Shown piece after piece: positions 53,601 through 64,000 of a stretch of 64,000 nucleotides of DNA (within the stretch, counting starts at the first letter, position 1; each line of letters starts with the position of its first letter). The stretch spans positions 62,001 to 126,000 of the forward strand of contig CANTFL010000094.1 in assembly GCA_947650285.1 (NCBI GenBank). Reading direction: 5' to 3'. A program made the position numbers and the translations under genes. The notes below the pieces were generated by a model that saw only the letters and a list, made by a program, of their open reading frames with translations, was not told the origin of the DNA and did no database searches. This stretch comes from Hyaloperonospora brassicae (taxonomy: Eukaryota > Oomycota > Peronosporomycetes > Peronosporales > Peronosporaceae).

Positions 53601-56600
53601 TCGATAAAAAATTACGATAACACGTTAAATTTGAAGTAGAATATTTCCTATGGCAAAACTTGCCATCTATAAATTAGTCCACGCATCATACATACACGAA
53701 TTCGTGTCTTGGTTGAGAATGAATATGATGTGAGTCAATAGATATTAATCGTAATAGTCTGTATATGAGAGGCGTTCCGCGCCAACGATAATGTCTACGC
53801 ACAGTCAATGGATACGGCTGTTTTGGAATCGTAGAAGAAAAATACAGACACATCGATGAGTTTAATTTTGACCCGGATACCGATGAAACGAAGCAAATGA
53901 CTATAGCATCCCACGCCCCCATTACCTGCAAGGTCTATAACAAAACAACTAATAATGATAATTTTTACATGGCTCACAATGCGCACTGGCATAAATAAAG
54001 AAAAATTTGAAGTATAAATTCTGCTGACAAACTCAAGAAGCAGGCGTCAATTTCGTCGAAGATTTCATCACGAAAGTGCTAAATCGAAATAATCGAAATG
54101 CAGACAACTAGGAATAGACAACGCTCCTGTATATATATATATAGAGAGATATATGGTTCTCTTTTGAAGATGAATACGAATACACCGTCTTCGCTATGGG
54201 TCGAGATTACTATTTATATTAATATTCTGTCAGTGGCTTGTTTTCGTAGACATCAAAATTTCTATCCGTAATATTATCCTTCATGATTAGGCGATATGAA
54301 TTCATCGTGATGATGAAAGATATTTTTATCATGAAGGGCACGATATCTTCATATTGGGATGTGTCAAGATAAATATGGGAGGCAACGGGATCAAAACTCA
54401 TGAGAATGGATAACATACATGCATTTATATTAATAAATAGGTAGGTCGCTTTTCGTATCCTTTAAATCGGATAATTACTTATGGTGGGCGACCTCGGCAA
54501 TACAGGTTCATTTTCCGCAACATAATGTACTACATATTAAATAGCGATTCCATCTCCATCGTTTTGATTGATCCTAATAGCTACGAGACTCTACCTAAGT
54601 ACATAATGTCTAACAGGCCAAGTATTAAAATAATACCCAAAGATACGGATCTGATTTTTGCGTTGCGTCGCCGAGTCAACGCACATACAAAAGAGCTGCC
54701 ACGAAGAGTAAGCACGCATCTCACATTGTACGGTATGCATATTTGTTAACACTGTCAGCGCGATCTAGCTTCTAATGGTGAACAAATTTACCTTGCTTAA
54801 TATACCTCATCATGTTCGCTGGCATTCACACTTTTAATTATTAGTCTAGTCATCTAGAGAAGAGTCATCTACGTGAAGGGGGAAAGTTTTGAAATATATA
54901 AAGTCATCTCGACGCGAAAAAACCATCTACATATAATATTTATTCAGCAAAAGAAAATTTGGTTCGTATGTTTGCACGATCATTCGATAGAAAGTTGCGG
55001 CCCTTTCTCCACGTAATCTATAAAGGGTTAGTACGGTACCGCTCGTGATCGAGATCTTCGCTAATCTAAGCGATAAAAAATGTTTTCAATAATATCAGGA
55101 ATTCCTTGAGAATCGTTGGACGCCTTATCGAGGCGATGAAGTAATCTATACGTATGGTTCTTGTGCACGCAAGGTATAATACCGTGTAATACTTATCGGA
55201 CGTTTAGTTGAATGATGTGTATTATGATTGAACGTTTTATAAAGCAAGTAAAATGTTAGAAATATAAAAGTTTTATGATAGACCGCCTATTATTCATCTT
55301 CTGCGTGGGCTCGTCTCAGAAATGGTGCTGGATTTTGGAATTTGCACATATCTACTGCTGGATTCTGGATTTGCTCTGATACAAACAATACGACGCGAGC
55401 ATCATTGTGGTGTGTTTTCGCAGATAGTGTATATCTCGAAGGTATACCGACTAGGATAAGAATGTAGCATGATGTTGCCATTACATAATGTGCTCTGCGG
55501 TCGATGTGTACCTGAAATACTGAGGTACCTGCGATAGTGTGCAGCATGACCCCCGTTAGCAGTTATCACCTTATTAACAGCATCCAGATTGCAATGTCCA
55601 CATCAAAACCAACATCACTAACTAGCAGCCGCTATATTTGTGACCACCATCAACATCATCAGCATTGTGTTGTTGTATTACCGTGTGATCTTTGTCAAGT
55701 ATCGGCAAGTATATGCATGCTTACCGATGTAATGGCACCATAGAGCTTTGCATCAGCGCCATATTCTATCGTATGGTCTTGTTGCTTTATTTACCCGCCG
55801 TCCGACACTATCGTGTCGTATCTCATACATCTTTCACATCGCTTCGTACGAGCTGTGTTGATACTGTACCGTCTCATCCAATCGAAATTAAGCGATACCG
55901 TCGAGGCTACAGCTGTGTATAAACAAAATGCCAAACCAGTAAGGTCCAGATAAATGATATAGACACTAGGGACTTACAATTGGACGATACGCAACACTGT
56001 CAAGCAACTTTTGAAGCGTCAATGCACCTATTTCTTCCTGCAAAATTACTGTCAATGAAAAGAGATTTAATGGTGTCGGATCGAGGAAATAGGAGAGGAG
56101 AAGAAATAAATGAGATCTATGTGATCATGTTTGAACGATGTCTGGCCTGTGGGTATTCAGTCGCACAGAATACATCGTTGGGCATTTTGTTACAATCAGG
56201 GAGCCGCTATTCACCAAATACTTTTCGCTAACCACCATTCCCCCATTTTAAGAATACTATGCAAACTTCTCTCGCGCTGTGAAACGCTATATGTAAATTG
56301 TAAGAAAAAGTTTTTGAAAACGCTATTTTCGAGCAAAACTACAAAAGCGTTTACAAGTGGACATTCCTTGAGCGCTTTTTGGTTCCTACTTTATAACGGG
56401 GGACTCCTCGCAAGCGCTACCATATCCAGCTACTGATAATTTGAGTTCAGCCAAAGTGCATAAATTTGTTCTCAGAACCAAGAGCATACACTTTTGCCAA
56501 TGCAGTCACTGCGGGTGTTGTTTTGGTAATGTTGTTGGTTAATGATAATAATGACCACATGGCAGGATGAAACTACGTGATTATGTGTAAAGATGGGATT

Positions 56601-56749
56601 GAATCATTGTTTTCTTACTGATATCGTAGAATCGACATCGGTAGGCTTTGATTGGTACAACGAGACGAACTGAGGATCTATCTAGACGATAATTCACTTT
56701 CATTTTACCTTCTCCCAAGCGTTTCCACCTTAAATCGCCCTTGGCTATT
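53601..56749. other. Low-information stretch with one short open frame
   Basis: AT-rich. At 53790-53998 an open plus-strand frame without ATG reads GYGCFGIVEEKYRHIDEFNF to NDNFYMAHNAHWHK stop. It looks protein-like and may be the decayed linker of the preceding gypsy relic. A (TA)n/(GA)n run is at 54129-54154. Frames at 55537-55743 and 55547-55290 carry no recognised motif. Confidence 0.35.
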
Positions 56750-57095
56750 TCCAAAAGACATGAGGGTATGATCCCAAGTACGCCTGATGCGGGAGACATA
56801 CTCCGCAAAGATGAATACTTCGTGTGGGAATTAAAAGCGAGGATGAGACTGGTAAAGAAGGGATTGCTAGAGCATCTAGACGCTATGTAGATCCCAAAAT
56901 AAAGAGAAGCAACCGCGTCAATTTGGAAAGTCAACGAGTAAAGGCCTTTGCGATTATGTCAACAATGACCAGCACAAATCTTCAGTCAATTGTGCGCATG
57001 GCAAAGAAAACGGTAGAAGCGTGCGATATTATGAAGTCTTTTGTTTCCTGCGACAAAGTTGTTGGAGATGGAAGTTCAGTAGACGATCACCCGAT
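56750..57095 (+). pseudogene. Copia gag fragment, older copy
   Basis: Words YFVWELKARMRLVKKGLLEH and NLQSIVRMAKKTVEACD occur in broken frames. They correspond to NYFVWEFNAQMKLAKKGLLE and the SLQSMVRGAKSTAEAW block of the fragment starting at 57540, so the two are paralogous pieces of copia gag. Confidence 0.7.
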
Positions 57096-57539
57096 GTGCT
57101 GAAGTGACCATCACTGTTTTGAGTGGACGGCAGGTGCGTACCACTAGCAGATGTTGTGACAGGAGAAATGTTGAAAACGAGCGCGTCGTGCTAAATGCGA
57201 TTGCGCCAGGGCGCGCGGCACGAAGACGGGAATGGCGGCCACTGACTGTGATCGTATAGTGCATACATTGTGTGAGGCAATATGCGTGAAAAGCAGATAG
57301 GGTGGACAGGGATGGCGTTGAGTTAAGAGTAGAAAAGAGATAACAAAAGATCAATGACAGAATCCTTTTACTATAGTGCAAGAGAGTGCTATCCCTATTG
57401 CGAACAAGAAAGAAATAGGCCTCCAGAAGGATATTAAAGGTTGACTTATTTCGGATAAATCAGTTAGCTGATTTAGATGTGTAGGGTTTTATAAGAGCAA
57501 ATTTACTTTGTCATTTACTTCCTCGTTAATTGTTCCTCT

Positions 57540-58990
57540 TTGCTTACTGTAATCCCAACAAGTTATGAGAAAAGTACGATGGGAGGCAACGATGTCCTAA
57601 ACGAGAATAATTACTTCGTATGGGAGTTTAATGCGCAGATGAAGCTCGCCAAGAAAGGTTTGTTGGAGCACAGCGACACGATGAAGGTAATGAGTGAAGG
57701 GGACACGAATACGACAATAGAAAAGTTAATGATATGAAAGCCTTCGGGAACGTGTGTACTATGATTAACCCAAGTCTTCAATCCATGGTTCGGGGTGCAA
57801 AGTCTACTGCAGAAGCGTGGTAAATTTTAGGGAGCTTCTTTCTTCGCAGAAGCATTCATTATCGTGTGCAGATGCGTCGACAGCTGCACGAGTTCAAGAT
57901 GCAGAAGGGAGACAGTGTTATGGATACACTTTCTCAAGTTCGATGAGCTGTGCATGTCAATGCAAGCCATCGGGGACGAAATTGCACATGATGAGCGACT
58001 CGTTTCTTTGCTTGGAAGCCTATCTGATGAGTACGATCAAATAGTCAAGATCATCGAGAGCATGAATAAAATTGATTTTTTAAGCCAGGGAGATGCTTTG
58101 TCGTGGATACGAAGGCATTGATAGAAAGGAGAAAAGTGAAATTGCGTTGAAGGCTGCATGAGGATTCAAGAGCAAGATATTTCAACAAATGGAACAAAGA
58201 AACAAGTTCTTTGGGGCGTGTTTCATATGTAGGAAGCATGGACACAAAAACAAGATTGCTGGAAGAATCAAGACAAGAGAAAGAATTCGTAGCAATCGAT
58301 TACTATTTGTGAACATGGCTCTGATGGTTGGTTACTCGACAGTGGTACGAGTAGTAATATGTGCCCATTCCGACTGAATTGGTGGATATTCGATCGCTAA
58401 ATAGGTTGGTTGAGATTTCTATTGCGAATTGAGAAAAGGTTTTGGCTGCCGGTGTTGGTACCATTTGCGTTGTATTGAGAAAAAGAAGCCTATTAGAATT
58501 GAAGACGTGTTGTACGTTCCAGATCTGGATCGTCGTCTTCTTTTGATATCTGCATTGGCTGCGAAGGGGTTACACAAAACCTTTTGCAATAAAATGTGCG
58601 AAAATAGGAACGAACAAGAATTGGTGACTCAAGTGACTCAAAGAGGCAAGTTGTTTCGCTTGAGTGTGGTGCAATGGAAGCTGCAAGTGTGACTGAAGCG
58701 GTTGACGGTGTAGCCACGCCTTTGAGTCCAAGTGTGTGGCATGCACGACTAGGACATTTGCCAATGAAAACAATGAAAGCCTCGACAAGTGTGTTAATGG
58801 ATTCAAAATGGATGGTTCGTCTATTGAAAATGATTTACAAGACGAAATCTGCGAAGGATGTGTGTCGGAAGGGTTGTCAGTGAGGCCGTTCCCGAAGTCG
58901 AGTTACGAAAGACCACATTACTGCTCCAAGTTATTCACAGTGACGTTGTTGGGATGTTGGAAATGGGTGCAAGGGTACGTAAAGGCGATC
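57540..58990 (+). pseudogene. Copia element C1: gag, zinc knuckle, protease and pre-integrase fragments
   Basis: In order: gag start (NYFVWEFNAQMKLAKKG, about 57610), gag core (HDERLVSLLGSLSDEYD, about 57990), zinc knuckle (CFICRKHGHK, about 58218), a copia pre-integrase stretch (IEDVLYVPDLDRRLLLISAL, about 58497) and a GAG-pre-integrase motif (VWHARLGHLPMKTM, about 58735; CEGCVSEGL). Frames change several times. Similarity ends near 58990, just before copia C2 begins, so C1 is truncated there. Confidence 0.82.
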
Positions 58991-59028
58991 GGAGTGTTCG
59001 GCCGGTGACTTGGGGTTTTATTTGGAAA

Positions 59029-60095
59029 TGTGGTGGAGTGGGTCGCCAAAATCGATTGGCGTGACTCCAAACCGCCCACTGTGCCGGACTGCCGACTTGA
59101 GGAGGGGGTACTCCTATTCCGCTTGGATCTTAAACTAACCTTGTGTACCCGTCGGCTTGACGGGTATCACTTATCGGAGGACGTGGAGATGGAGTTAGAT
59201 GTCGGTCTTGGTGTGTGTCGACCTTGGGGGCCCCGAGCGGATATGCTTCAGTCGGGGTCCAGTTAGGGCAGCCACTCGGTCAACTTGGTTGAGAGTGGAC
59301 TTATAACCAGAGTTCTCAGGGCTAGTAGCGCCTGGCCTTTGCTTTGGGTGTGGTGTGTCTCAGGGGTGTCCACCGCCTGGCCTTTATGTATCCTCTCCCT
59401 TACCACTAGGGTATGGAGACCGCTTCCTATAGCGGGATTGAGTTGGGGGGGGGGTGCTACTCCACGAACCTACAGGCCAATATACTTCCTGGGGTTCTAT
59501 TTGCACTTGAGTCTTACCAGCACTGTCTATTCAACGGGTGGGCCAAATAGATCCCTGGCCCGGAACAGGTTGGTAGACTTACAAGCTTCTTGGCTCACGA
59601 GACGTGTGGCTTAGATCGCAAATTGAGTAGTCTTTAATAATGTACTATCCTTTAAACTCCTTTGCTCTGTACTTGCCTTACGCCTGGACTCACTATGCTG
59701 AGTGGTCAGGGACGCTTGATCTTGATAGTCCGGGTCGGCCGATGGATGACCAGGTCGGCCCTTGGGTGACCGAGGTCGCCTTGATCGGCCGTACCCACCA
59801 AGGGTGACCAGGTCGGCCGATGGGTGACAGAGACCGCCTTTGTTGACCGAGGCCGCCTTGGTCGGCCGTACCTACCGACGAGTGGCCCGGTCGACCGACG
59901 AGTGGTTGAGAACGATCCGCATTGGTGCCGCTCTCAACGGCTGGAACCCAACGGCCGCTTCTCCTCTGTGGCCCCTTGGCCCCCAGTCCCTTTCCGATCG
60001 CGAGGCCCCTGTCCCTCCGGTCCATCCCTCCTTGAGTCTACCCTTTCCAGAAAGTTCGCTTTACCACAGAAACATGATGTCACAAACTCGCTGTG
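59029..60095 (+). repeat. Putative long 5' LTR of copia C2
   Basis: GC-rich ~1.07 kb region starting TGTGGTGGAGTGGG and ending near ACCACAGAAACA, immediately upstream of copia C2 gag. A colinear diverged copy stands alone at 9788-10930. The second LTR would lie beyond the window, so the LTR call rests on position and on the solo copy. Open frames inside are not genes. Confidence 0.6.
59726..59905 (+). repeat. Minisatellite in the copia C2 LTR
   Basis: About eight degenerate units of 20-24 bp around the core GATGGGTGACCAGGTCGGCC, with interspersed TTGATCGGCCGTACC. It sits at the same place as the 10469-10694 array in the solo copy. Confidence 0.75.
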
Positions 60096-60293
60096 CGCAC
60101 AAGATGGACGCAGAGTGAAAAGCAGGATAGTGATTCGAGTAGGGCTAGAATGCGTGCGAAACGGATGACTGGAGCAGAGATCTTTGGGGAGCATGGCAGA
60201 GAAGAGAGAACTAGTAAGGAAATACAAAATACTTATTGTTCAGCTAACGCTTCCTTCTCGCAACACGCATCTTGCCAACAGGTTATGGGCTTA

Positions 60294-61440
60294 ATGGCCG
60301 AGACCACGGAACCGACTACGAAGACACCAGGGGGTGTCCCGCGAGCCGCGCCTGGGCGCGGCTTGCCAGCGCGTGCGCCTACCGCACCCGCAGTCGTCAA
60401 CGATGGACCCGCTCGCGAGAGCGGGCAGCGAGACGATAAGAACCTTGCCGCGCTTGCCGCACTCACCGATCGACTGGCGAGCATCGAGTCGTCGCAGAGA
60501 GTGCGAGACGAGGAGGAGCGCATGCTCGGAGCCGTGTAGAGCGGACTGTTCGCCTCAAAACGCGGCGCCAACATGCGCGGCCGACCGATGACGATCGACG
60601 CAATCGGAGACGCGGAGGAGAAGGCACCGGTGCCGCGTGGGTACCAGCGCGCGACTGATCTTGGCGCGTCGCGATTCGCATCGCTCGAGCCACCTCGCGC
60701 GCGCAGCACCTCAGCTGTAGCAGCGCGCACCAGCGCATGTGACACCTCCGCAGGAGTATGCAACGCTACAGCCGCCGCAACCAGTCGCTCCGCCACAAGC
60801 GTATGTGCGACCGGGCCTCAACGGCTATGGAATGCCGTCGGCAAGCCAGCGGGAGTTGAACATACGCAAGTTCGATGGTACAGAGCTGTACCGCGGACTC
60901 GGGAGCGGATTCTTTGATTGGGGGCGTACGTTTCTGCGCGCGGTGAGCCTCGAGGAAGCGTCGTGTGGTTTCTGATGGACCAAAGACGTTAAGGTCGACC
61001 TGCTTGGGCACTTTTTCGCCGGCACGGCTGAGAGGTACTATCACAAGCAGGTCGATAACTGGTGGACGCAATCACCCACACTGGAGTACATCATGGAGCA
61101 GCTCCTGCGCACGTTCAAGACTTCAATCACGGCGAGCCTGGCGATGAAGTTATTCATGGCCAAGAAGGACGCACGACGCACCTGGGCCGAGCACTTCCTG
61201 TATATGGTCGCCGTCAGCGAGGCGCGTGGTGGTGCCGACTCGCTTGTTCTCGATAACATCGTCCACCATGCTTTGCCGGAGCTGATGAATGTGATGCGGT
61301 CCAAGTATGAACCCACGCGAGTCGACTACCTGCGCCATGCCGAGGAGCTGGCGCACTTCGCGCAGTCCATTGAGCACGGCAGCAGCGCGGTGGGTCGTGA
61401 GGTCGTCGCCGCGCACGTGGAAGGAAAATCCAAGGGCGCG
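60294..61440 (+). pseudogene. gag of copia C2, frameshifted
   Basis: Starts MAETTEPTTKTPGGVPRAA, runs to a TAG at 60537, and resumes in other frames with GYGMPSASQRELNIRKFDGT, ELYRGLGSGFFDWGRTFLRA (60739-60975) and MEQLLRTFKTSITASLAMKL (from 61093), the usual copia gag capsid order. GC-rich, unlike the surrounding AT-rich DNA. At least two lesions separate the pieces. Confidence 0.75.
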
Positions 61441-62952
61441 ATCACGTGCTACCGATATGGGCGACCAGGCCACATCGCGGCCGACTGTCGCGCGCGAGTC
61501 GTGCACGACGACAATACACCCGCGGAGGGTGGAGGCGCCTGCATGATCCTTGCACTGACCGAGAAGCGCAGGGCGACCACGAAGAAGCGCAACAGAAGGA
61601 AGAAGGGCTCGCGCGGCAAGGAATCCGCAGCGACCAATGCAAGCGATGGAGCGCGAGCCATGGGCGACTCACGCGGCTTCTTGCTTGCGACGAGCGACGG
61701 AGTACGAGACACGGACGGCACACGCGGCTTCGTACTTGCGGCGACCGATGCCATGGGCGTCGTCCGAGGAGACTGGATCCTCGATAGCGGAGCGAGCCGG
61801 CATCTTGTCAACGACGAGTCGCTGATGCTCAACTCGACGGCTTGCAGCCACGAGATTGCGATGGCAGACGGCCAGTCGCTTCACTTGACGCGTGTTGGCA
61901 GCGTGCGCCTCGAGGTTCTTGCTCGTAGCGCTGAGTCGGTAGTGACGCTCACTGATGTGTTTTTGGCGCCGCAACTGGCGAAGAACATTGTGTCGTATGG
62001 CAAGCTTTCAAACAAAGGATTTGCCCTAGTGCACACCGGCGACAGGCGATCGCTCGCTCGATGCAGCGATGGTGCGGTCGCGTTCATATGTCACAGTCGA
62101 CAGCAAAGTGCTGTATGTCGCGACAAAGGCTACGCGCGACAAGGAAGGTGCAGGCGGCGACGCGATCATGGCGGCGCTCGAAGCGCATGCAAAGGAAACC
62201 AACGCCGACGAGCCGCACGAAGCCTCGCTGTTGGCACTGGCAACAGCAACTCGGCCACCTTGCGTACGATACGATCGAACGCATGGCGCGATATCCGGCA
62301 TCATGCATTCGGCTCAGCAACAATAAACGCATGGCGTGCGTGTCGTGCTTCGAGGGCAAGTAGACGCAACGCGCAGTCCCAACAAGACAGCGGCACGCAC
62401 TCGCCCATCGATCGCATCGGCGGCGTCATATGCTCGGACCTGAAGGTTCCAATGACGCCGCAGGACCGACTCGGCAATCGTTACCTTGTGGACTTCGTTG
62501 ATCACAAGAGCAACTACTGCCGAGCCTTCCTCGCGCGCACGAAGGACTCTGCGGCGAAGCAGTTTGAGGCGTTTCTCGTTCATTTCGAGAAGCTCTTTGG
62601 GTTCAAGGTCCACGTTCTCCGCACGGATGGCGGCAGAGAATACGCCAACGTGGGCCTGTTCGGCGAGCGCACGGGCGTCGAGCGCCAAGTGTCGGAGGCG
62701 CGCAATCAGGCCTCAAACGGCAAGGCGGAACGAATGCACCGGACAGTGCTGAACCTCGCGCTCAGCATGATGTTTGCCTGCGCGCTGCCCCTGATGTTCT
62801 GGGGAGACGCAATGCTATACGCCGTCCACATCCCTCAACCGGAGCCCCACGCGAGCAAACGCAAAGAGAGCGTCACCACTCGAGGTGCTGACGGGCAAGA
62901 CGCCGGATCTTCGTGGAATTGTCGTTTTTGGCTCCGAGTGCAGCGTGTATAG
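61093..62952 (+). CDS. pol: Copia C2 gag end, protease and integrase
   Basis: Frame with the capsid C-terminus, a zinc-knuckle-like CYRYGRPGHIAADC (61447-61488, second Cys replaced by Tyr), the aspartic protease active site WILDSGASRHLVND (DSGA at 61783-61794) and the integrase core (LVDFVDHKSNYCRAF about 62485; RTDGGREYAN about 62620; NGKAERMHRTVLN about 62716). Between 62060 and 62363 the natural sequence (GHLAYDTIERMARYP, CVSCFEGK) is in another frame, so this stretch is bridged by compensating shifts. A further shift near 62835 leads to the next frame. The Met at 61093 is internal to gag. Confidence 0.82.
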   Translation: MEQLLRTFKTSITASLAMKLFMAKKDARRTWAEHFLYMVAVSEARGGADSLVLDNIVHHALPELMNVMRSKYEPTRVDYLRHAEELAHFAQSIEHGSSAVGREVVAAHVEGKSKGAITCYRYGRPGHIAADCRARVVHDDNTPAEGGGACMILALTEKRRATTKKRNRRKKGSRGKESAATNASDGARAMGDSRGFLLATSDGVRDTDGTRGFVLAATDAMGVVRGDWILDSGASRHLVNDESLMLNSTACSHEIAMADGQSLHLTRVGSVRLEVLARSAESVVTLTDVFLAPQLAKNIVSYGKLSNKGFALVHTGDRRSLARCSDGAVAFICHSRQQSAVCRDKGYARQGRCRRRRDHGGARSACKGNQRRRAARSLAVGTGNSNSATLRTIRSNAWRDIRHHAFGSATINAWRACRASRASRRNAQSQQDSGTHSPIDRIGGVICSDLKVPMTPQDRLGNRYLVDFVDHKSNYCRAFLARTKDSAAKQFEAFLVHFEKLFGFKVHVLRTDGGREYANVGLFGERTGVERQVSEARNQASNGKAERMHRTVLNLALSMMFACALPLMFWGDAMLYAVHIPQPEPHASKRKESVTTRGADGQDAGSSWNCRFWLRVQRV

Positions 62953-64000
62953 GGACCCGCGCAAGAACTCGCTGCTGCAGCGCTCGACGCGCGCCATCAT
63001 TGTCGGCGTTAGCGAGGAAACCAAGGGATACAAGGTACTGCTACCGCGTGACAACAAAGTGGTCGTCACGCAGCACATCAAAAACATCGAGACATCGACG
63101 GAGGCGCAAAACGAGCAGCTCCAACGCGCGATGGACGTCGACGATCGAACCGGAGGCCAGGTAGAGAAGGACGCGCCAGCAGCAGCAGTGGCGAACGATG
63201 GTCGCGCAGAGGGCAACAGGGCGACGCGTAAAATCAAAAAGCGATGGACGCGAGCGGCGAATGGGACACGCGGGGCGTCGAAACGCGCAGAAGCGGCTGC
63301 TCGTCAGGAGGAGACAGCCGCGGGCGAAGAAGCCGTAAATGCTGCTTTTGAGCACGATCCGCTTAACTACGGACAGGCGATGCGCAGCAGCAAGCGCGAA
63401 GGGTGGGAGAAGGCGATGCAAGAGGGAATCGCCGCGATCGAGGCCAACGACGTCTGGAATATCACTAGGAGAACGGCAGGAACGCATGCGCTGCACACCA
63501 AATGGGTCTACAAGACCAAGACAGATGCGCAGAGCGAGCCCAAATGGCTGAAGTCGCGACTGGTGGCTTGTGGCAACGAACAGGTGCTTGGCGTCGACTA
63601 CACGCTCACCTTCGCTGCCGTGATGGACCTATCGACGGTCAAAGTGATCCTGGCGCTTGCGGCTACGTGGGGGGTGCCTGCAAAGCACGGTGACATCCCC
63701 AACGCCTACTTTAAAGCAGACAAGGAGCCTCACCTCCGCATCTATCTACTGGTGCCGCGCGGCATGCCAGTCCCGAAGGAGACGCTACGAGCGCAAGGAG
63801 TTTCGAACACGAGCGAGCTGGTGCTGGAGCTGCGGAAGAGTCTTTACGGGCTCAAGCAGGCAGGCCGGCTGTGGAGCCAGCTGATGCACTCGAAGCTCTC
63901 TACTGCCGGTTTCACGAGGTGTGAGAGCGACATGTGTTTCTACTGGAAGCGCGACAGCGACGACCTCGTCGTGGTCGGCCTGTATGTCGACGATCTTCTA
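62836..64000 (+). CDS. pol: Copia C2 pol: post-integrase linker and reverse transcriptase, cut by window end
   Basis: Open frame without an initiating ATG, continuing pol after the shift near 62835: LNRSPTRANAKRASPLEVLT, VVFGSECSVYRDPRKNSLL, an Ala/Glu-rich linker, then copia RT blocks EGWEKAMQEGIAAIEANDVW, HTKWVYKTKTD, LEVLG/VDYTLTF-type core, HGDIPNAYFKAD, LRKSLYGLKQAGRLW and the catalytic YVDDLL at the last bases (63983-64000). Open over about 388 codons, which suggests fairly recent activity. The rest of RT, RNase H and the 3' LTR lie outside. Confidence 0.9.

Noticed and set aside
59200..59620. Long GC-rich frames such as 59285-59614
   Set aside because: They are inside the putative copia LTR and show no protein similarity. 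High GC alone makes long open frames likely.

Overview
This 64 kb window contains no host gene that I can recognise. It is a repeat-dense eukaryotic region built from LTR retrotransposons, their relics, solo LTRs, tRNA-derived SINE-like units and one very large inverted repeat. The Ty3/gypsy elements are chromoviruses (integrase followed by a C-terminal chromodomain) and the rest are Ty1/copia. The style of the elements and the lack of intact genes fit an oomycete such as Phytophthora or a downy mildew. That assignment is inference from element type, not from a marker gene.

Layout. 1-7536 (+): degraded gypsy element A1, cut by the window start. 7537-9787: no recognisable feature. 9788-10930: solo copy of a long copia-type LTR with an internal ~20 bp minisatellite. 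10930-18300: degenerate minus-strand coding-like DNA, including two paralogous pseudogenes (14.2-15.0 and 17.6-18.3 kb) and a solo gypsy A LTR (16521-16960). 18300-23560: mostly featureless, with a short tandem repeat and a SINE-like unit. About 23563-51302: a giant palindrome with ~5.95 kb arms (left 23563-29515; right 30220-51302) around a 704 bp spacer. The right arm is swollen by a young, nearly intact gypsy A element (A2, 31753-39727, minus strand) and by a full gypsy B element (41869-49554, plus strand). The left arm keeps only a solo LTR of gypsy B at the mirror position. 51330-53600: ancient gypsy A pol relic. 56750-58990: copia gag/pol fragments. 59029-64000: GC-rich copia element C2 with a ~1 kb 5' LTR, running off the window inside its reverse transcriptase.

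Three points stand out. First, gypsy A (coding, antisense and LTR DNA alike) is packed with short perfect stem-loops, roughly one every 25-35 bases. The same habit is visible, more weakly, in gypsy B. Second, both gypsy families carry a gene on the opposite strand between pol and the 3' LTR. Its end overlaps the chromodomain in antisense, and the two antisense proteins share an N-terminal acidic motif and a C-terminal coiled coil. In gypsy A a single one-base offset shared by both copies splits the sense and the antisense frames at the same place. Third, the palindrome records an order of events: gypsy B inserted, the arms were duplicated, gypsy B collapsed to a solo LTR in one arm, and gypsy A2 inserted in the other. 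A false join of two haplotypes would look similar and has to be excluded.
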